Source: Apoderus coryli
Taxonomy: Eukaryota > Arthropoda > Insecta > Coleoptera > Attelabidae
Assembly: GCA_911728435.2 (NCBI GenBank)
Contig: OU452203.1
Location: forward strand, 11,739,651 to 11,803,650
Reading direction: 5' to 3'
Length of the DNA: 64,000 nucleotides
Below are positions 48,640-60,934 of the stretch, piece after piece. Under the pieces are notes generated by a model, which was not told the DNA's origin, made no database searches, and was given only the letters and a program-made list of their open reading frames with translations. The position numbers were made by a program, and so were the translations under genes. The stretch's first letter is position 1; each line of letters starts with the position of its first letter.

Positions 48640-48883
48640 ATTGTATCAAGTAATTCTTTCTTTGTGGACTTTGTTTTTTAATGGACAATCTGGAATGATA
48701 AGATGCGTTGTCCATTACAATAATAGAATTATTCGGAATGTTTGATAGCTGTGGTTCAGCCATCAATCTTTCAAACAATTGAGCATTCATATCTTCATGA
48801 TAATCTGCAGAGGATTCGCTTATATTTTTAGCATATAATAAATAACAACGCATTTCGAACAGAGCCATTTTTGCCACCTGCAT
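48640..48883 (-). pseudogene. DDE-type (IS630/Tc1-like) transposase fragment
   Basis: Minus frame reads SADYHEDMNAQLFERLM, then NIPNNSIIVMDNASYHSRLS. The DYH-x-x-MN...P-NS-x-IVMDNASYH motif with the second catalytic Asp is characteristic of this DDE family. Both ends are missing. It lies in the intron that would follow the exon pair at 47858-48353. Confidence 0.75.
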
Positions 48884-49155
48884 GAAGTATGATGTGATGA
48901 ATGAAACCGAGGAGTTTTGTTTCTTAAAAAAATATAAATATTATGTATTTGGCATTAGTCAGCAGGGCAGACGTATTTTGCTAGAGGGGCCAGTCATTCC
49001 GGCGAGTAATCATAAAATAATTTCATATGCGTATAATTTTATTTTATACCTATCTGTGTTCGGGATAAAAAATAATGTGTGTAAAATATTAAATAAATTA
49101 AGTAACTTACCTGCTCTCAATTCATGAAACGTTTTCGTTTTAGTTTAGACAGATA

Positions 49156-50491
49156 CAGTGAGGACCAAAAGTCCGCCTCTCCCCTTCTAACTTCTAAATC
49201 GTTTGGTGTATTATGATGTATAGATTTTTTAAAGTCAGTTGGAATCGCCAATAAACTGTCTGCGGCATACATCTATCAGTTTGGAGGCATATGCGTATCA
49301 TTATTTTAGCGAAAATAAAAGCAAATTTATATATACATATATTTGGTGTTTGATTAATTAATAATTATAATAATTAATTATTAATATATCTCTCGACAAC
49401 TACCACAATCCAAGAGAATGCATAATGTGCACAGATCTAGAAACCCCTTTCTAGATCTGTGATAATGTGGCACGTTTAAAATACTCATTGTGATTAAGCA
49501 TCTGCTTGATCACCTTTATATCTGACTAAGATTTTTCTTATTCTGTTTCATCCATCGTTCGCCTCTCAGTGTTTTACAAATATGCAGGTACGCTCATCAA
49601 GTGAACGCTCAATATCATATGAAATGCCTTGGTTTCGATCAGTGGCTAGTAGAAGCCTTATTTTTAAGTAACATTAAAAAAAGTATAATTTATAACAATA
49701 CTATAAGAATTTTGTCCATATCAATGACAGCTGGGGACGCTTTCGATTATTTTTTTTTTAATGGAAATTAGGTTTGAGTGATCTGTCTTTTTATGCTCAA
49801 AGCATTCTCCAATTTTGAAAATATTTGTTTCAGTATTTTTTATTTAACAATCAGTTAAGTACCCATTCATTAATTGTAAATTATTAATTTTACAAAATAA
49901 ATCGCAATAAATAGCAACAGTAAAATGGCCACCATTAACCTCCTGACAAATAAATAATCTAATGAGTAATTGCTACTGTCATTTGTGTCAGACAGAATAT
50001 AGTTTGTCAATATTTTTGTTCTAATATGGAAAATGTTTACGTGATAAATCTGAGGGGATTATTATTTTGAAATGAGCGCGCTGCTGTTTGTATGTTCAAT
50101 GAACGCTATCCAGAACGGGAGGAAATGTTTTGAAAATTTCGAGAAATTAGTTCAAAGATGTTCCAAAGCCTGAGAGACCGAAAATTGGGGATGATTTGAA
50201 TGTCCAGGTCTTAGCCGAATTGGTACCTAATCCTGAACAAACCACGAAACAAGTGGCAGAGGAATGTAATATTGTGCTTAATGAATCAAATGTTTCCAAA
50301 ATTGGAATAAAATGATTTGAGCATAAAAAGACTTTGAAAATGAGGTATCACTCGACTCCCATTTCCTGTTAAAAAATAATCGAAAGCGTCTCCAGCTGTC
50401 ATTATGGCATTTTATTATGTCGTTGATATGTCAAAAAATGCAACGATACGGTTCAGAATTTAGAAGGGGGGCGGACTTTTGGTTCTCACTG
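49156..50491 (+). mobile_element. TA-flanked Tc1-like element with ruined HTH transposase
   Basis: Terminal inverted repeats CAGTGAGGACCAAAAGTCCG and its right-hand partner (CGGACTTTTGGTTCTCACTG) extend about 45 bp, with TA outside (49154-49155, 50492-50493). Near the right side, plus-strand pieces MFNERYPEREEMF and ERPKIGDDLNVQVLAELVPN, then QTTKQVAEECNI, form a DUF4817-type helix-turn-helix N-terminus broken by shifts. No catalytic domain is seen, so the element is a 1.3-kb deletion derivative. Confidence 0.75.
49430..49461. repeat. Perfect short hairpin
   Basis: CACAGATCTAGAAA, loop CCCC, TTTCTAGATCTGTG: a 14-bp perfect stem with a 4-base loop, inside the Tc1-like element. Confidence 0.85.
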
Positions 50492-50699
50492 TATAATTTA
50501 CGCCGAGAAATGACCTCCATATCATACAGGACTTTTTAAAATTACTATTATTTCCGTTTTTCGTAAAAAGGGTCAAAAGTTTGTTTTTTAAATGCTATTT
50601 TGAAATTGGCAGACGTAGAAAAATGCTTTAAGATGACGTATGCCCTTCTACCTAAATCATCAAGTTTTCTATTTAATTTTTTTATATTGGATGTATGTA

Positions 50700-51300
50700 T
50701 ATACCGTGTGTCCCAAATTTACCTCACAGGCCATAACGTTTATATTTTAAGATACAAAATTAAGTAAAAAATATGTTTAATGATTAGTTACGACCCCCCT
50801 AAAAATTTCAACCACGATATGACATTTAGAAATGATGGAACTACTTTGAATGTGTTGGAGTATGTTGCAGTAACTCCAAATGTTTCCATTCGCACCCTTG
50901 CAAGGTAATGTTATGTTTCCAGTATTACGAACGCGAATTCTTAGACAAAATCAACACCATACCCTTTCCAGAGGAGTTTGGAGTTTATTTTAGCCCTGCA
51001 GGTTATGATGTATGATACTCCAGACATTTTGTCATTTATTGGACCGATGATAGTTGGCTTCAGATAAATGATGTTTTTAATAAACAAAACGCTGATTGGT
51101 CTGACAATAATCCTCGAACTAGAATGAAAACTCGTTTTCAAACAATATTTAGAATAATTAACGTGTGGACTGATGTATTCTGTGAACATTTTATTGGACC
51201 GTATTTTTATGGGGGTACATTAACATCAGAGCGTCAAGCAGAAGTGTTTGCAATTTTGCAGTGTGCTTAAGGGCTCACAACTACATGGCAAATGCCAAAG
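50700..51300 (+). pseudogene. Decayed DDE transposon of the DUF4817-associated type
   Basis: After ACCGTGTGTCCCAAATTT (likely a terminal repeat), plus-strand pieces read VLEYVAVTPNVSIRTLAR (about 50855). Near 51050 come DDSWLQINDVFNKQNADW and NPRTRMKTRFQTIF, then NVWTDVFCEHFIGPYFYGGT, TSERQAEVFAIL and a stop. The order HTH, N-x-x-N-x-x-x-W..NPR, V-x-W-x-G/D...IGPYF..GTL..E matches Tc1-like transposases found in many insects. The first Asp block is present in altered form; the last catalytic part is missing. Confidence 0.65.
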
Positions 51301-53224
51301 GAAACTTGGTTAGTTACTAAATATTTGAAATATTGTAGAAAAAAGCATGGGAAACTTTTTACAAAACTAAAATTGCGGAAGATATTAAGACAAGATTTTC
51401 TCGACTGTGAATTTTTAAAACTTTTTTGAAGTGGTCCTAATTAATCATTAAACCTATTTTTACTTATGGTTATGGCATGCAGGGGTCTATACTTATAATG
51501 AAAATTTAAACCTACCTTAATTACCTAATTTGCCATAGCTGACCCCTAATGCCGACAAAAACAAGCCCATGAACTATAATAGAGGCTGCGTACTATATAA
51601 TTCTAAATCATAGAAAAACCTTGAATAAAATATATGTTTATTACATAGAACAATATAAGATGTGTACTTTTTGGTTCTCCAGACCCCCTGGACCCCCCCA
51701 TAAATATGTCACTGATGTCATGTATATATACGGTATACCTATACTTACAGGATGATTCGGGCACCATTATCAAATTTGGCAAAGTTGCGTAATTTTATTG
51801 GACAACAATATTCTATAAAAAGAATTCATATTTGCTGCCTTTTATGCGAGAGGGATTTCGACTTTTGAATATTTGGGTACAGATTTGAAAGTGGAGGAAT
51901 AGCAGTGTTATGAGACCTTTTTAATGCGTTGGGTATTTGGAGATTCGGTCTTAATAGTCTTAAAACTGCAAAAAGTAATCACTAATAAACACGGCAGACT
52001 AAACACCTTATTATTTAAGGTTAGGTAAAGGTTTATTAGGTTATTTTTCTGGTTATTTATTTTATGGTTTAGAGCGGAGCCGATCATAGCGCATGCGCAA
52101 AGTGTAAATATCCGGGAAAACATAACTTCAACTAACTTTTGGGTATTACCCGCTTGCGTCACGTTAAATTAATTTAGTCGTAGCTACGTATATGTACTTG
52201 TAGTTAAGCTAGAATAAATTTGAGGCAGGATTTTTCCCAAAAGGTTTGTTTCTATATCAACGTATGTTTGTTTTTATGTTGTATTTTGTATTATTCTTTT
52301 GTTTCACAGTTGCTCGAATAGTGATCTGACAATATTTTTTTATTACTGATTCCGAACGTTATTAGACATATCGGTTATTTATTTTAGAACATATAAGAGG
52401 CAAATAAAAATTCTCGAAATATTGGCGTTTTGTAAAAGTTCATCATTGATTTACGGTCTGAATTCTGAACGCATTAAAAAGATATACAATAAATAAATAG
52501 AATCACAATCTTAAATAAACATACATAACATTTTTATGGAAGGGGTGGGCGAAACCTACCCGTGGGAGCTGTAAAAGCGCTTAATTTTAATGTTACTCTT
52601 AAAAGTTGCAACCAGCTGAATTAATGTGTTGGTTAATGAAAGTTAGGGATAAAATTACCCAAATGAGTCATTATAGGTCAAGATTTATCTAATTACTATT
52701 AAGAAAAATATATTATAATTAAAATTTAACCCCCACTTTATACCTAATAATAATTCACAAAATATTCTTTCAAAAACAATCCTTTAAACACACTTGTTGA
52801 ATATTATGACGGTGAAAATTTTATATTATGTATATTCAAGAAGAAATAAAATAATGAAGTACCACTAAAAGCGAAGAAAAAAAAACGAGGCGGAAAAAAT
52901 GTTGAAGGCCATTGGCATCTGATGTAATTATTTTTTTTTATGTATTATTTTATTATGCCTGACTATACCTACCAACCGAGATGTTGGATGGATTATTATT
53001 TACCTGTCCATGCACATGAAGAGAGTAAAATTATTATTGAAGTATACCTACCCAAAGATATATAAAGTAAGTACTTTATATATAGCTGAGCAGAGACGTG
53101 GAATTCTACTTTAATTTATTACGGACTGGATGTTTTATTATATTTGTGAACATTTAAATTTGCCAAAATTGATAATAAAAATATTATGAAGGAAACAATC
53201 TCCACAAAAGTTTTATTGCAATTT
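51301..53224. other. Long gap
   Basis: No gene recognised. A perfect NRF1/Ewg-like palindrome GCGCATGCGC sits at 52089-52098. Confidence 0.35.
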
Positions 53225-53600
53225 CTTCTCTTTTTTTAAATCAGGTACATGTTTGCATTAGTCAAACTAAATCACAAGTGGTTTCTTTTCAAGCCGATAT
53301 ACTTTTCCCAACCAATTTCTTCAAGCCTTCATAAAAATATGATGTCACGAAAACAAACACTCAGGCCACTTTGATTGCCTCAGTTGTTCCTAAGCTATTG
53401 AATCAGGTTTTCATGTTTTGGAACAGAAACGTCGAACGGGGCCAGGTCTGAAGAATGCGGAGCATGCGGCAGTACCAATTGAACCAATTTGGCCGTCTCG
53501 ATTCGGGATAAATAAGCTAAAGCGTTATCTTAGTAAATGGGCATTTTTTGCTAACCAAACGGGACCATTGCTTTGACTGCTGGTGTTTGGTGTGTAGTGG
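53225..53600 (-). pseudogene. mariner transposase C-terminal relic
   Basis: Minus strand: VLPHAPHSSDLAPFD, the mariner PH-x-PYSPDLAP-x-D block holding the third catalytic Asp, followed in other frames by a RDIIFL...LEEIGWEKYIGLK-like tail that recalls the usual W-x-KCI-x-L-x-G-x-Y end. Several shifts and stops. Confidence 0.65.
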
Positions 53601-53814
53601 TTCACCTACCTACCACTAGACTACTTAAAAAAAGTTTTGTTTTTAAAATTTATCAAATTTTTGCGTTTGTAACTTCGACAACTCTTCTGGAGTGGAGTAT
53701 TTTGGCTTACATCACTTTAGTTTCAATTTCTGATTGAACTATACTAGGCCGCTTTTACTTAGGCCATTTCATATTATACCGCAGGACTCTGGAGCAGTGA
53801 TGACTCCGATTTTG

Positions 53815-54985
53815 CGAGTGGTTCTGTTGAACAAGCTTACTGTGCTGGATCTGTGTCGCTAATACATTCCTATATTACTAATAGATCCCCATATGTTCTC
53901 CATAATGGATATAAATCGTCAAGATACCATATGTCATCTGGTGTTCCGCAAGGGTCGAATCTGGGCCCATTATTGTTTTAATTTTTATAAATGACTTAGC
54001 CGGACTACTGAATTGTCAGAGAATGCTCTTTGCGGACGATATGAAAATATTTAATTCCGTTAATAATCTTGACGATTGTAATTGTTTGCAGCGTGATATG
54101 GATTTGGTTCAATGCTGGTGTGAGGAAAACAAACTGAACTTGAACTCTTCCAAATGTAAAGTTATGTCATATACCAGAAAAAAATCAGCCATTCATTTCG
54201 ATTATACGATTGGTGAGACGATTTTAAATCGTCCTGAGTCCATTAAGAATCTTGGTGTGACCTTTGATAAGCTTCTTTCATTCGATATACATATAAATAA
54301 CATAATTCTGAGTGCATCTAGGTCTTATGGCTACATTGTGAGAAGTTCCAGATCTTTTGAGAATATGGATACAATAAAAACCTTATACTATGCTTATGTC
54401 AGGTCAAAGCTGGAATACTGCTCTGTAAGATGGTTTCCATATTATAACTGTTACAATGTTTCTGTTGAGAGAGTTCAGCGTAAGTTCTTAAAATACTTAT
54501 GTTTCAAAACTGATGGATCATATCCAGAAAGAGGAATAGAGTATGACATCTTGTTAACAAGATGTCAAATACAAAGTTTAGAATTAAGACGAAAAATTCA
54601 TGCAGTAAAATTGTTTTTTAATATATTGCATAGTAAGATTGATTGCGCTGAACTCTTGCAAAAGTTGTATTTTTTGGTACCAAGGCAAAATTCGAGATCT
54701 TCTAATTTATAACGACCGACCTAGGACCAATTTGTTGATGAAGTCGCCTGTCTACACAATGTGTCAGATATATAACTTTATAAGCAATGAGAGTGATATT
54801 TTCTTTGATCACTTAAGTACTGTTTTGGGTGTTTTGAATGAACATTTAAATTGAATGTATGATGTTTCTTTCTTTCTGTTTCGGTTTATTTGTATTGTTA
54901 TTATTAATATTAAGTAATTTTGTAAGATTGCTCTGTAAATGGATATTCTGTTGAGCAATAAAGCAATTATTATTATTATATTATT
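53815..54985 (+). mobile_element. 5'-truncated LINE with reverse-transcriptase core
   Basis: Starts around the RT finger/palm junction: SLIHSYITNRSPYVLHNGYK, then SSGVPQGSNLGPLLF (motif B), a frameshift near 53978, IFINDLAG, then the catalytic MLFADDMKIF (FADD, 54023), NKLNLNSSKCKVMSY, IKNLGVTFDKLLSF and a long thumb/C-terminal region with VERVQRKFLKYLCFKTDG. A stop at 54710-54712 comes early; the normal continuation (TNLLMKSPVYTM) is in the next frame. The 3' end is TTGAGCAATAAAGC plus an ATT-type tail. Same lineage as the 61173-62768 copy, but inactivated. Confidence 0.85.
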
Positions 54986-55014
54986 ATTCACGAATGGACA
55001 TATACAGCTAGGGA

Positions 55015-55122
55015 AATCAAATCATTCACCACGTGAGAGATTGCATGGAAAATGGATGGATGAGTCCATCCCTTTTCCATGCAATCGCTCGTGTCTCAAC
55101 ACAGAAAGGGAATGATTTATAA
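55015..55122. repeat. Small foldback / miRNA-like hairpin
   Basis: A 22-base arm beginning GATTGCATGGAAAA (55039-55060) and its partner ending TTTTCCATGCAATC (55065-55086) pair at 21 of 22 positions around the loop TGAG. Outside them, AAATCATTC (55019) and GAATGATTT (55110) pair again, giving a palindromic unit of about 108 bp. Confidence 0.7.
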
Positions 55123-55790
55123 CTAAAAAGACAAGCGATGATATTACTTATCATTAGAACTTTTTGTAGAACAATATTTCAAAATTAAACTGCTAATGCC
55201 TATGTACTTAAAAAATTTCAACTTACCCAATATACGAAGTGTCAGAAAAGACTGACAGCTGTGTAGCGTAAAGCCTTCACTCGAAGAATGAGACACGTCC
55301 AATGTTGATAAACAAATAGAACTGACCGTAACGTTGCGTTGTAGTTTTTTTTTTGCTGAAAAATGAACAAGCGCAATATATAATGTGGCTACGATTTTTG
55401 GACGGAAAAAAAATTCAATACGTTATAATAAGATAACGTCAATATGTATTAGCTAAATCAAGTCTGAGAGTCATTCAAAGATAAAATATACTTAGTAAGA
55501 GCATATTATGCAGTATTTTAAGAAAATAATAAAAATAATAATATATTAAAAATTATATCAGAAAAAAATATAAAACTATTATAAATAACATACAACAAAT
55601 TGCTTGATGTTAATTAAAATTTATAGAAATTCATCCTTAATTGTTAAAATTTGATAACTTTTTTTATGATAGAATATTATATTGTTTTTTAAATTTGCTT
55701 TATCCTACTCGAACTTCTAATATGGTAACATAATATATACTTGAGTTGGAAGGAATTTTCTAGTGTTACTGAATTTTCTAGGTAAGTATA
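55123..55790. other. A+T-rich gap
   Basis: Nothing recognised. Confidence 0.4.
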
Positions 55791-58099
55791 CAGGGTGTCC
55801 CACCGGGAACCAAATCCATCGGTATGTAGAAAACTATACATAAAAGAATTCTGAAAATTTGGCAGATGAGGTAAAACCGTTATAAGATATAGACATTTCG
55901 GATTATACTGATAGTTAGTAGGTGTCAACTTGCTTATTTCAAGGGATATATTTTAGTTTTCGATTCTACGTAAATTTTCGACTTTGTGTATCATGTCCTA
56001 TACCTAAGTTTTACCGTTTCTGACTTATTTAAGGTTTTATGTCAAAAATTACGTTTGCGGGCTCTATAAAATCATTATGGAATTTTCCTATAAGAAAACC
56101 TTCATTGATTGATTTACATACTATGTCTATCTCAAAAATACTCATTATATAAGAATTTTGAACTCTTTTGGTAAATATTAATATAATTAATATTATCTCT
56201 AAAATATTTAGTTTTTGAAACATTTCCAAATGAATAAATTGCATACGATTTTTTGATTAGGGGCACAATTAAAAAGTATGCAGCGAGTGCGAAATTAATT
56301 TGTAAATTTAAGACGTGAGTCAATAAGAAGAGCGACTCATGAACAATTGTTGCTCAGATGCGTAAAATGTCTCGAAGTCCAAGGTCGTCAATTCGAACAT
56401 TTACTTTAAAAAAATAATGTTTCTTTGATTTATTAGACATTTAGTGTTTTCCTTTTTTAAATTAAATAATACATTGGTATCTTGAGATGTCTAAAATTCT
56501 TAAAATTTTCAATAATTTATTTAACAGCATATTGTGATGGTTTCCGTTACTGAGGATAGCGATAAGCAAATTCTTGATATTACTTATCACATTGTCCATA
56601 AATAATAAATAACTTTAAATAATCTTCATGTATATAATTATTGTTGTTATTTCTTATTAATAATTTTAAACTCGTAAGTAGTAGTGTCATAATGACAGTT
56701 TTTTTCATTGCCGTCCTAGCTACCTAGATGTATTTAATCTTAAAACTTGTATAGGCAATAAAATAATTGCCGTATGCAATTTACTGATTTGGCAATATTT
56801 CAAAAACCAAACATTTTAGAGATATACAACCTTATACAAATTCACCCTTATTTTCATTGCTTAATAAGATAAAACTATAAAATATTGGAGTTTCTATTGA
56901 AAAATTGTTACTCACTATTGACAGTTTTCTCATTTTTATGTTTCATGTGATATTTTGCACACCCTGTATAATATTTACTAAAACAGTTCAAAGTTCTCAT
57001 AAAATGACTATTTTTTAGATCGAAATAGTATATAAATGAATTAATGAAGATTTCCTTATAGGAAAATTTTATTATTATTATTAGTTAAAGTAGTGAGCGG
57101 TTTCCCGATGAAACTACTTTTATGTCAATTTATTACGGATAAGAATTTTAAAAGTAGTGTGTAATTGTCGCAGCACCATTTTCCAGTTCACAATCCAAAC
57201 GATTCTTAAACGCATTGACCGATGGCGCACTCACTGTGTCCTCATTAGGACCATTCCACATATACACCACTCTGTTCGTCAAGAAATTCTTCCTACACAT
57301 TCGCGCACATCTCTCTTTAGAAAGTTTTTTAGAGTGACCTCTCAATTCTCTTCTGTCGTTAACATGAAACATATTATACTAGTTATTTACAATTTTATAA
57401 GTCTGTATCAAGTCGCCACGAAGTCTACGAGCAGCCAGTGTTGTTAAGTTCATTCTAGTAAGGCGATCCTCATATGGTAAATTCCTCAATTCTGGTGGGA
57501 TTTTCGTTATTCTTCTTTGCACACGTTCTAAGAGTTCTATGTCTTTCACATAATAAGGGCTCCACACCGACTGAGCGTACTCCAGAATTGGTCGTATGTA
57601 ACACTTGTACAATTTTACAATCATAGCGGTGGAGTGGTCATTAAATGCACGTTGTATCAGGTAAGTCATTGAATTTGCTCTCTTGACGACCCTCATAACT
57701 TGCTTTTCCCATTTGAGATCCTCAGAGATGACAACACCCAAATCTTTTTGATCTGCAACCTCGGTGAGGGTCTGACTTTATTATGATTTTAGAGCCTGCA
57801 AACGTCATTTTTGACATAAAACCTTAAATTAGTCAGAAACGGTACAACTTAGGTATAGAACATGATACACAAAGTGTAGTTGAAATTTTACGTAGAATCC
57901 GAAACTGTAATAATATATAAAGTGTTCTATTTGAAATAAGCAAGTTGCCACCTACTTGCGGTATAACCTGAAGTATCAATAACTTATAACTATTTTACCT
58001 CATCTGCCCTAATCGACATAGTTACACTGCAATATTTTCAAAATTCTCCTCTGTAGTTTTCTATATACAAATCGATTTGGTTCCCGGTGGGACACTCTG
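55791..58099. mobile_element. Long-TIR element of the CAGGGTG family, 2.3 kb
   Basis: The ends are CAGGGTGTCCCACCGGGAAC and its inverse GTTCCCGGTGGGACACTCTG, with TA outside (55789-55790, 58100-58101). The arms are long imperfect inverted copies. Left 55791-56260 pairs with right 58099-57785 and, beyond a nested LINE, with 57070-56755. Matching inner phrases include CCTATAAGAAAACCTTCATT / CCTATAAGGAAATCTTCATT and CTCTAAAATATTTAGTTTTTG / its partner. An additional 135-bp piece starting TACAGGGTG is also nested in the right arm (about 56820-56955). The loop (56300-56750) has no gene. Two frames at 56029-56323 are chance. Confidence 0.8.
57075..57782 (-). mobile_element. LINE fragment nested in the right arm of the 2.3-kb element
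   Basis: Minus strand: ADQKDLGVVISEDLKWEKQV, then YKCYIRPILEYAQSVWSPYY, ELLERVQRRITK and RLRGDLIQTYKIVNN (stop). After a shift come NDRRELRGHSKKL and RKNFLTNRVVYMWNGPNEDT. This is the RT thumb and C-terminus of a CR1-like LINE whose R-RGDLI-TYKI and F-NRV-x-WN blocks are well kept. An ATT-rich tail lies at 57065-57078. It interrupts the inverted arm exactly between phrases that are adjacent in the left arm. Confidence 0.85.
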
Positions 58100-58139
58100 T
58101 ATATTTAAAAGTGCTAAACCATTGCGTTGATTGCTCTTA

Positions 58140-58330
58140 CTACGTACACCCATACGGTAAGAGATTTGGGACCAACATAAGTCTAAAATTGAGTATAATA
58201 GGATAAATGCGTCCAGATCAGCTCAAAATTATTACGGCCCAAAAATTTTTAATGTGCTACCTGAGGGCGTTACGGGGATGTCGGTGAAGCGATTTAAGTC
58301 AAAACTAAGAGCTTATTTAGTGGAGTAATG
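58140..58330 (+). pseudogene. LINE ORF C-terminal stub
   Basis: Plus strand: RSAQNYYGPKIFNVLPEG, then MSVKRFKSKLRAYLVE and a stop, the usual last 40 residues of a jockey/CR1-type ORF2. It starts only 40 bp outside the 2.3-kb element. Confidence 0.6.
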
Positions 58331-59284
58331 GTTCTACTCATTAAATGAATTTTTCTTAAATAATGATTTTAGTGAATTAACTGTTTGATGTTGATTCTTG
58401 TAGTGATATATTTGATTCTTAGAGATTAAGATTTAGTACTTTTGGAGAGAGTGATAACATAACAAGCAGCAAATCATATATTGAAAGGGCCCAGCTTTAC
58501 AGAGAAGTAACAAACTCAAATTCACTAGTGGAGAGTCTTCAAACAGATGAAAAATTACTTGATTGGTGGACGAATAAGTCAGTTTATTATACATAAGACA
58601 TATTTCATGATACCCTATACATTTTTGAGTCTAAGCTTAAGTTTCATTTAAATTGTGTATTATTGTTATGCGTGTCATTTTGTTTTATAGTTTTAATCTA
58701 GTTTATGTTTGATTGTATTTTAATTTAATGTACTTTTTGTTCACTAATTACGAAAGTGGATTTGCCGTTGAAATAAATACAATAAAGATTAATCTATATA
58801 GACGGCAGAGTTTATTGCATCATAAAATTTCAAGCAACAAAGTGATTGGCCTAGCTATACTCTCCCTGTACATAATAAAATTTTAGAAGGATAATAAAAA
58901 ATAAAATTGATATGTGGTTCCATCCTGAATAGAAATATTACACTCTACGTCCTTGTTCACTTACTATTATGTAGTATGATGTACCTAGTTATGTATAAAT
59001 AAATGTACCTACATACGTATTCAACAACCAGTGTGAATGAACCTCACTCTCTTGAAAAAAGAAGAACCGGTTCTCAATTTCTCGCAGTTCTATACCACGT
59101 GTATTATAATAATAATAAAAGCTTGATGATGCTGCTCTTGATGCTGTTCGAAAGACCGAATCGGAATCTTTTTACCCTTGATCGCGTACCCCAGTAATAC
59201 TTGCACTAACACAAATCGAATGATCAAATTTCATCTGTATTTTTATAGATTTATTGTTTATTATATTTATTTCAATAATATGTA
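58331..59284. other. Gap
   Basis: Probably begins with the LINE 3' UTR; no gene recognised. Confidence 0.4.
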
Positions 59285-59960
59285 CGAGGTATGTTCAATA
59301 AATAGCGCATTTATCCGTTTGTTTGTAAAGTATTTTATTTATTTATCAAATAATATACCTTTCAAATTGGTCTTCGAATCCCCGAAACACTTCTAGAACT
59401 CTATATCTTTGGGATCGCGTTTAGCTCTTTCAAAGAAGCGTTTTTAATCTCATCTATGATTGTAAAACAACGAAAATTTTGTGTTATCTTGATTTTTGGG
59501 AACAGAAAAAACCACGTCTAGAGATTTTTATCCAAAAGCCAAAAATTCTCGAACACGCAATGAAGTGTTAGTAAGGTGCATTATCATGGTGCAGAATCAA
59601 TACCACAAATTCGAGCTTTTCTTTTGGCTTCGCGGCAAGAATTAAGTCTTAATTGACATCATACTCATACGTTTCACCTATTATGACACGTTTTAATAGT
59701 TCTGCATCGTTGTTGACTTCATTTGGCAACTACAGAAGAATATAACAATGAATCGAGGGAGTTCTGGAAATATTATTTTCAATCCAAGTGAGTGTGTACG
59801 TGTCTTCGTCAGCATCTCGATCTGATTCACAAAATTGAGGGCGTTATGGAGAATGAAATTATTTTGGCGCGCAAAAAATAAATTAGCATCTGGTCTGATG
59901 GTATACCATCGTTTTTAGTCAGAGACGGTATTTCAGCGGTTGTTGCTGCATTGTTTTTCA
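59285..59960 (-). pseudogene. mariner element relic
   Basis: TACGAGGTATGTTCAATAAA at 59282-59301 is a mariner-type terminal repeat. On the minus strand, VITDETY-like GETYEYDV, then VVLILHHDNAP (second catalytic Asp block), and a C-terminal LKTLL...RYRVLEVFRGFED region are visible across several stops. The N-terminal third is not found. Confidence 0.65.
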
Positions 59961-60934
59961 TATTCAATTTCTCTTTAAAAAGTAAAACTTTTCCATTTCA
60001 GGAGTAGTAGTACTATTTATTTCAATCATTTAAATATTTACAATAAACTTGTGTGCGTCTAATCGACAGCATTAAACAATGAACATACTTAACAGATTGT
60101 ATTCTATCAGTTACATATTATTCCCTTTACTACCTCATCATCATTTCATTTAAACATAAATCAGTGCTCTAAATCGTTTCCACAACAAAAAATAAATAAT
60201 AAATAGTACTCTATAATAATTAAAAACAATCATATAATTGTATTATCCAAAACTACTCGTATTAATGGCGAAAATAGAAAGGACGATTAACATATAGAGA
60301 AACATTTCCACATACCCTATAATATATTGTTTCGTTATTTTTTAAATAACAATAGGCAGAATATATTGCCACGAGTACAGATTTCAAAATTATTAATAAA
60401 TAAATATAAATTATAAATAAATAACAAACCCCAGATGTTCGATGGAAAAACACAAAAATATGAATTTCCTGTTTATTCTAGTTTATCTAGATGAGTCACC
60501 ATTGCTCGATAATCAGGAGCCCTGCCTCTAACCCTCCGCTTTCAAGGGTAGTCATACTGAAAATTGCAGCATCAGCTATTCTGACCACCACATATAAATA
60601 AACGCGATATAGGAGTGATGGTGCAATATTATTATTATGTTAATAACCAATTAACATAGAGAAATCAGGAAACCATCTTTGATTTGATCCAATCTCCCTC
60701 ATTATCATTGGTGACACAGGGTGGATTTAGGCGCAAGATTGTTTAAGAGAGGGATAACTCTTTTATTATAAATTCTCCTCTTCAGAGAAATAAGTTTAGT
60801 TGTGTCCTAATTATAAACTAATAGTAAGAAAACCTGAAGGCAGTAAAATGTGAAGCATAGTGCAAATAGACCATATCTGGTCTTATATTTTAATGTAAGT
60901 AATATTATTTGTATTCTATTATTATAAATAAATA
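59961..60934. other. Gap
   Basis: No gene or well-bounded repeat recognised. Confidence 0.4.
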
